Below are positions 58,889-63,549 of a stretch of 63,549 nucleotides of DNA, piece by piece. A program made the translations under genes and the position numbers. The stretch is from assembly GCA_022711355.1 (NCBI GenBank), contig JAKLFE010000023.1, positions 1 through 63,549 on the forward strand, read 5' to 3'. How positions within the stretch are numbered: the first letter of the stretch is position 1; every line of letters starts with the position of its first letter. This stretch comes from Spirochaetota bacterium. Its GTDB lineage: Bacteria; Spirochaetota; Spirochaetia; Treponematales; Rectinemataceae. The notes below the pieces were generated by a model. The model ran no database searches. It had not been told where the DNA came from and saw only the letters and a program-made list of their open reading frames with translations.

Positions 58889-60001
58889 TTACCTGAGGGA
58901 GCGCAGGTACTCGGCGAGGGCGAGCTCCTCCCGGGGCACGGCGATGGAGCCCGAGGCGAGGCGGCTCCGCGCCTCGTCGACCGCGGGGAGGCGGGGCGCG
59001 ATACGCGCGTCGGCGTAGGAGCCCGCCTCGAAGGCGACGAGGCCAGAGGCCAGGCCGAGGCGCCGGTGGCCGCCGGCCGGAGCCCCGGAGCCGAGGTACT
59101 CCCGGGCGAGGAGGAGGAGGGCCCTCCCCTCGTCCCTGCTCGCGCGGCCGATGACCGGGTCGGCGGGCGTCGCCGGGGGGGAGCCGGGCCCGGCGTCCGA
59201 GCCCAGGGCGAGCCTGCCCGCCCGGCGGGCCGCCTCGTACAGGCCCCGGCCCGAGGCCCCGGCCGCGTGGTAGACGGCCTCGGCCCCCGAGCGGAACTGG
59301 ACCGAGGCTATGGCCGCGGCCGCCTCGGGATCGGAGAAGGCCTCCGCGCCCTTGCCGCAGTACTGCCGCAGGATCATGCCGGGCCGCCTCAGGGCGGGGT
59401 TCGCGTAGGCCGCCCCGGCGCAGAAGCCTGAGTCGCAGGCGCGGACCGCGGGGCAGTCCATGCCGCCCAGGAAGCCCACCTTGGCCCCCGGCCGCTCGCC
59501 CGCGACGAGGCCGGCGAGGACCCCGGCGAGGAAGGAGGCCTCCTCATCGGCGAAGCTTATGCCCGAGAGGTTGGGACGGGCCGGGACCCCCGCCGGGAAG
59601 AGCTCCTGCTCGGAGGCGCCGACGAGGGCGAAGGAGACCGAGGGGAAGGCGGAGGCCGCGAGCCGCGCGGCCGGGGCGTAGTCCGGGCCGCAGGCCACGA
59701 CGAGGCCGCAACCGCCCTCGGCGAGGACCCGCAGGAGCTGCTCCCGGTCCTGGCCCCCGAGGCGGGAGGCCAGGCCGCGCAGCTCGACCCGCGCGCCGAA
59801 GTTGCCCTCGGGATCCCCCGCCACGCAGCCCTCGAGGGAGGCGGCGAGGGAGCGGAGGCGCTCGGCCGCCCCCGTCCCTTCCGCGAAGGCCAGGCCGATC
59901 GGCCGGCTCCTCGGGGCGGGGGCGGGGGGAGCCTCGGCCCTGCGGCAGCCCGCCGCCGCCAGCGCGAGGAGGAGGATCGCGAGGGCGGCGGGGCGGCGCA
60001 T
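58889..60001 (-). CDS. BMP/PnrA-type substrate-binding lipoprotein
   Basis: 370 residues. Lipobox signal peptide LLALAAAGC (Cys19 lipidated). BMP-family features: IGLAFAEGTG, VVACGPDYAPAARLAASAFP, NLSGISFADEEASFLAGVLA, KVGFLGGMDCPAVR, AEAVYHAAGASGRGLYEAAR and ALGSDAG. In spirochaetes and streptococci such proteins bind purine nucleosides for the permease pair encoded upstream. Last gene of the four-gene ABC operon, 6 nt after the permease gene, whereas it usually comes first. Confidence 0.9.
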   Translation of the reverse strand: MRRPAALAILLLALAAAGCRRAEAPPAPAPRSRPIGLAFAEGTGAAERLRSLAASLEGCVAGDPEGNFGARVELRGLASRLGGQDREQLLRVLAEGGCGLVVACGPDYAPAARLAASAFPSVSFALVGASEQELFPAGVPARPNLSGISFADEEASFLAGVLAGLVAGERPGAKVGFLGGMDCPAVRACDSGFCAGAAYANPALRRPGMILRQYCGKGAEAFSDPEAAAAIASVQFRSGAEAVYHAAGASGRGLYEAARRAGRLALGSDAGPGSPPATPADPVIGRASRDEGRALLLLAREYLGSGAPAGGHRRLGLASGLVAFEAGSYADARIAPRLPAVDEARSRLASGSIAVPREELALAEYLRSLR

Positions 60002-60007
60002 CGGGGC

Positions 60008-60955
60008 CTATCTCTTCCCGGCGTCGTAGATCTCGCCGGCCGCCCGCGGTCCCTGGGTGGTCTTGGAGAAGGCCACGAGGGCCAGGAGGGTCACCACGTA
60101 GGGGAAGGCCTTGAGGACGATGCCCGGGATGCGCGCGAGGAGGGGCACGACCTGGGAGACGTTGGCCAGGGTGGCCGCGAAGCCGAAGAAGAAGGTGGCG
60201 CCGAGGATGCCCAGGGGCTTCCACTTGCCGAAGATGAGGGCGGCGAGGGCGAGGAAGCCCAGGCCCGCCACGGTGCCGTTGAACTCGCCGGAGAAGGTCA
60301 CGAGGATCGTGCCCCCGGCCAGGCCCGCGAGGGCCCCCGAGATGAGGACGCCCGCGTAGCGGATGCGGTAGACGTTCACGCCGGCGGCGTCGGCCGTCTG
60401 CGGGTGCTCGCCGCAGGCGCGCAGCCGCAGGCCGAAGGGGGTCTTGTACAGGACGAACCAGGATAGGAGGAGTATGGCCAGGAGGAGCCAGGTCGTGACG
60501 TAGGTCTTGGTGAACAGGAGGGGGCCGAGGATCGGGATCCCGCTCAGGACCGGGACGTCGAAGGGCACGAAGCCCAGGGTGATGTGCACGTTGCCCGAAC
60601 CCGTGATGGTGCGGGCGAGGAAGACGGTGAGGGCCGTGGACACCATGTTGATCGCCGTGCCCGAGATGACTTGGTTGGCCGAGAGGTTGATGCTCGCGAC
60701 CGCGTGGAGGAGGGAGAAGGCGAGGCCCGAGAGGGCCGCGGCGGCCAGTCCGATCCAGATGGCCCCCTGCCCGAGGCTCGGCTGCAGCTTCGATATGGTC
60801 ACGGCGCAGACGAAGTTGCCGACGACCATGAGGCCCTCGAGGCCGATGTTGACGACGCCGGAGCGCTCGCTGAAGAGGCCCCCGAGCGAGGCCGCGAGGA
60901 GCGGCATCGAGTAGGCGACCGCGTAGGGGAAGATGCGCGCAACCATGTCCCACAT
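60008..60955 (-). CDS. Nucleoside ABC transporter permease 2 (BMP/RnsD type)
   Basis: 315 residues, about nine TM helices. Family segments: LGGLFSERSGVVNIGLEGLM, INLSANQVISGTAINMV, LRACGEHPQTADAAGVNVYR and SGALAGLAGGTI. Pairs with the permease whose stop lies 1 nt upstream of this gene's start. Forms the inner-membrane channel. Confidence 0.92.
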   Translation of the reverse strand: MWDMVARIFPYAVAYSMPLLAASLGGLFSERSGVVNIGLEGLMVVGNFVCAVTISKLQPSLGQGAIWIGLAAAALSGLAFSLLHAVASINLSANQVISGTAINMVSTALTVFLARTITGSGNVHITLGFVPFDVPVLSGIPILGPLLFTKTYVTTWLLLAILLLSWFVLYKTPFGLRLRACGEHPQTADAAGVNVYRIRYAGVLISGALAGLAGGTILVTFSGEFNGTVAGLGFLALAALIFGKWKPLGILGATFFFGFAATLANVSQVVPLLARIPGIVLKAFPYVVTLLALVAFSKTTQGPRAAGEIYDAGKR

Positions 60956-60956
60956 G

Positions 60957-62009
60957 CTAGGCCTTCCTGCGCTTCCGGGCGGTTATGGCGTCCCAGACCC
61001 GCGTGAACAGGACGCTCGTCGCCGCGAAGTAGATGATGACGGCGATGATCGTGTCGCCGATCTCGGGAGGTATCTTGGTCATGGCGTTCATGAAGCCCTT
61101 GCCCGAGTGGAGTATCCCGAAGAAGAGGGCGGAGAGGACGACCCCGAGGGGGCTGTTGGCGCCGAGGAGGGCCACCGCCACGCCGTCCATGCCCTGGGAG
61201 GGGAGGACGCCGATCTGCATGTTCACCGCGTAGCCCACGTAGAAGGTCGCGCCGGCGAGCCCGGCCAGGGCCCCCGAGATCCCGAGGGAGAGGGCCATCT
61301 TGCGCGGCACGTCGATGCCGGCGAACTCGGCGGCGTGGCGGTTGAAGCCCACCGCCTTGAGCTCGAAGCCGAGGGTCGTCCGGTTGAGGACGATCGCGAC
61401 GAGGACGGCGCAGGCCAGGGCCACGAAGATGCCGAGGTTGAGGAAGGAGCCCTGCGACAGGCGCGTGAGCCAGGCCACCTTGAGGGAGGCGTACTCGGGG
61501 ATGCGCGCGGACTCGGTCTCCAGGTACTCGGCCTTGAAGTAGGCGGGCACCGCGTAGTAGACGGTCCAGTAGGCGATCCAGTTGAGCATGATCGTGGAGA
61601 CGACCTCGTGCACGTTGAAGCGGGCCTTCAGGTAGCCGGGGACGAAGCCCCAGGCCGCGCCCGCGGCCGTGGCTGCCAGCAGCATGAGGGGGAGCATCGC
61701 GGCCTTGGGCAGGTGGAGGCCGAGGCCGAGGGCCGTCGCCGCGAGGCCGCCGACGAGCATCTGCCCCGAGGCGCCGATGGAGAACAGGCCCGTGCGGAAG
61801 GCGAAGGCCATGGCCAGGCCCGTGAGGGTCAGGGTCGTTGCGGTGGCGAGGGTGTTGCCGATCCGCTCGACGTTCATGAGGCCGCCCCGGAAGAGGTAGG
61901 CGAAGCCCTCGAGGGGGTTCGAGCCGATCGCGAGCATGAGGATCGCGCCCGCGGCGAGGCCGAGGAAGACGGCCGCGAGGGCGGTGAAGAGATCCTTGAA
62001 GCCTTTCAC
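60957..62009 (-). CDS. Nucleoside ABC transporter permease 1 (BMP/RnsC type)
   Basis: 350 residues, about ten TM helices: AFRTGLFSIGASGQMLVGGL, FNVHEVVSTIMLNWIAYWTV, ELKAVGFNRHAAEFAGIDVP, MDGVAVALLGANSPLGVVLS. ATGA overlap with the ATPase gene. Longer N-terminal half than permease 2, as usual for this pair. Confidence 0.92.
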   Translation of the reverse strand: MKGFKDLFTALAAVFLGLAAGAILMLAIGSNPLEGFAYLFRGGLMNVERIGNTLATATTLTLTGLAMAFAFRTGLFSIGASGQMLVGGLAATALGLGLHLPKAAMLPLMLLAATAAGAAWGFVPGYLKARFNVHEVVSTIMLNWIAYWTVYYAVPAYFKAEYLETESARIPEYASLKVAWLTRLSQGSFLNLGIFVALACAVLVAIVLNRTTLGFELKAVGFNRHAAEFAGIDVPRKMALSLGISGALAGLAGATFYVGYAVNMQIGVLPSQGMDGVAVALLGANSPLGVVLSALFFGILHSGKGFMNAMTKIPPEIGDTIIAVIIYFAATSVLFTRVWDAITARKRRKA

Positions 62010-63535
62010 TGGGCCTCCCCCTTCCTGGAGCCGGCCATCATGAGGCCGATCTCGGACTCGGTGACCGACTTCGGGTCGAGCACGCCCGCGATCGAGCCGT
62101 GGCTGATGACCGCGATGCGGTCGGAGAGGTCCATGATCTCGTCCAGCTCGAGGGACACCAGGAGGACGGCCTTGCCCCGGTCCCGCTGCTCCACGAGGCG
62201 CTTGTGGATGTACTCGATGGAGCCGACGTCGAGGCCGCGGGTCGGCTGGACCGCGACGAGGAGGTCGGGGTCGTGGTCGATCTCGCGGCCGACGATGGCC
62301 TTCTGCTGGTTGCCCCCGGAGAGGGAGCGGGCGGCGGCCAGGCTCCCCTCGCCCGCCCGCACGTCGAAATCCCCCATGAGCTTGTCCGCGTGGGCCCGGA
62401 TCGCCTTGCGGTCGAGGAAGCCGCGCCGCGAGTAGGGCGGGAGGCCGTATATCTCGAGGACCAGGTTGTCCTCCATCGAGTAGTCGAGCACGAGGCCCCG
62501 GCGCTGCCGGTCCTCGGGGATGTGGGCGATGCCGGAGCGGATGCGCGCGCGCACCGGGGCGTTGGTGATGTCGGCGCCCTTGAGCCTGATGGAACCGGAC
62601 TGGGCCTTGCGCAGGCCGGTCAGGGCCTCGACGAGCTCGGTCTGGCCGTTGCCGTCGACCCCCGCGAGCCCGAGGATCTCGCCGTAGCGGACCTGGAGGG
62701 AGAGGTCGGCCACCGCGTGGGTCTTGCGCGCGGAGAGCACGTTCAGGCCCTCGATGTCGAGGACGACCCCGCCCGGCTCCCGGGGCGCCTTCTCGACGGA
62801 GAAGCTCACCGCGCGGCCGACCATCATCTCGGCCATCCGCGCCTCGTCGGTCTCGGAGACCTGGACCGTGCCGATCACCTTGCCCCGGCGGATGACGGTG
62901 CAGCGGTCGGCGATGGCCTTGATCTCCTTGAGCTTGTGCGTGATGAGGATGATCGACTTGCCCTCGCCCAGGAGGTTGCGCATGATCGCCATGAGGTCGA
63001 CGATCTCCTGGGGCGTGAGCACCGCCGTCGGCTCGTCGAAGATGAGGACCTCGGCGTCGCGGTAGAGCATCTTGAGGATCTCGACCCGCTGCTGCATGCC
63101 GACGGTGATGTCCTCGATCCTGGCCCAGGGGTCGACGTTGAGCCCGTAGGTCTCCGAGAGCCGGGCGATGCGCTCGGCCGCGCGCTTCAGGTCGACCACG
63201 ATGCCGGCCTTCCGCGGCTCGAGGCCGAGGACGATGTTCTCGGTGACCGTGAAGTTGTGCACGAGCTTGAAGTGCTGGTGGACCATGCCGATGCCGAGCT
63301 CGTTCGCCACGTTGGGGTTGGGGATGTGGACCTCGCGGCCCTTGAGCCGGATGCTGCCCGAGTCGGCCTTGTACAGGCCGAAGAGGATGCTCATGAGGGT
63401 GGACTTGCCCGCGCCGTTCTCGCCGAGGAGGGCGAGGATCTCGCCCTTCCTGAGCTGGATCGAGATGTCGTCGTTGGCGAGGATCCCGGGGAAGCGCTTG
63501 GTGATATTGAGCATCTCGACGATGTAGTCGTCCAT
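62006..63535 (-). CDS. Nucleoside ABC transporter ATPase (two ABC domains)
   Basis: 509 residues with two ABC domains. Domain 1 (about 5-245): Walker A GENGAGKST, Walker B VLIFDEPTAVLT, H-loop ITHKL; its signature region reads VGMQQRVEI. Domain 2 (about 260-505): a degenerate Walker A in LAGVDGNGQTELVEALTGL, signature LSGGNQQK, and DLLVAVQPTRGLD replacing the Walker B. Sugar/nucleoside ABC ATPase subfamily. GGAGGCGAG precedes the ATG. First complete gene of the operon; anything further upstream is outside the window. Confidence 0.94.
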   Translation of the reverse strand: MDDYIVEMLNITKRFPGILANDDISIQLRKGEILALLGENGAGKSTLMSILFGLYKADSGSIRLKGREVHIPNPNVANELGIGMVHQHFKLVHNFTVTENIVLGLEPRKAGIVVDLKRAAERIARLSETYGLNVDPWARIEDITVGMQQRVEILKMLYRDAEVLIFDEPTAVLTPQEIVDLMAIMRNLLGEGKSIILITHKLKEIKAIADRCTVIRRGKVIGTVQVSETDEARMAEMMVGRAVSFSVEKAPREPGGVVLDIEGLNVLSARKTHAVADLSLQVRYGEILGLAGVDGNGQTELVEALTGLRKAQSGSIRLKGADITNAPVRARIRSGIAHIPEDRQRRGLVLDYSMEDNLVLEIYGLPPYSRRGFLDRKAIRAHADKLMGDFDVRAGEGSLAAARSLSGGNQQKAIVGREIDHDPDLLVAVQPTRGLDVGSIEYIHKRLVEQRDRGKAVLLVSLELDEIMDLSDRIAVISHGSIAGVLDPKSVTESEIGLMMAGSRKGEAQ

Positions 63536-63549
63536 CTCGCCTCCGTGGG

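Overview
The window is a gene-dense, high-GC (roughly two-thirds G+C) bacterial chromosome segment with no phage, transposase, integron or CRISPR signature. The organism is probably an anaerobic or microaerophilic, Gram-negative-type heterotroph. There are predicted outer-membrane barrels with C-terminal aromatic residues, a lipobox lipoprotein, FeoAB, TRAP and BMP/Rns-type transporters, and several [4Fe-4S] maturation-type ATPases. A high-GC spirochaete fits best (DUF3842, DAK2-DegV fusion, BMP nucleoside ABC system, membrane-anchored AraC regulators beside TRAP operons), but that assignment is inference from gene content only.

Layout. 1-4.8 kb: a TRAP transporter (dctP-dctQ-dctM, dctM cut by the window edge) behind a membrane-anchored AraC regulator. 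5.0-18.3 kb: a metal-homeostasis block with a TroA-type ABC importer behind a long structured leader, DUF3842, a NicO/RcnA-like exporter with a DUF1007 partner, feoAB, fur, znuABC-zur with two operator boxes, an aminotransferase and a bacterioferritin; Fur boxes precede feoA and fur. 18.3-24.4 kb: a response-regulator diguanylate cyclase, then a sugar-acid operon (LarA-type nickel racemase/epimerase, split UxaA-type dehydratase, GntP permease) with a palindromic operator and a GntR/FCD regulator.

24.5-35.2 kb is the most unusual region. Two divergent operons share an intergenic region with three copies of a GAGCRTATG motif. They encode two ferredoxin-bearing MinD ATPases, NifX-type proteins, a DUF5320 protein, an IscU-like scaffold, an MBL-fold hydrolase, an Mrp ATPase and a DUF134-NifX fusion, together resembling the orange-protein (ORP) clusters of sulfate reducers. 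A ferritin-like DUF2202 protein, a polyferredoxin membrane protein with an uncharacterised partner, and a four-module CoA-disulfide reductase/rhodanese/TusA/DsrE protein follow. Together they suggest a metal-sulfur cluster and sulfane-sulfur handling island.

35.3-47.3 kb: peptidases of the M20 family, a YfcC permease, two outer-membrane barrels, a cysteine desulfidase-like enzyme, a multi-TM chemoreceptor and an MFS-HEAT fusion carrying a six-copy GEDTP minisatellite. 47.3-58.6 kb: nagA, tRNA-Leu(UAA), an ohr-ohrR-gpx peroxide block, DUF1295, a DAK2-DegV fusion, a PAS-GGDEF-EAL protein, a GH2 glycosidase and an ArsB/NhaD-family permease behind a probable yybP-ykoY (Mn2+) riboswitch. 58.9-63.5 kb: a BMP-type nucleoside ABC importer. 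Most operon partners overlap by ATGA or GTGA, and many long antisense reading frames are GC-skew artefacts.
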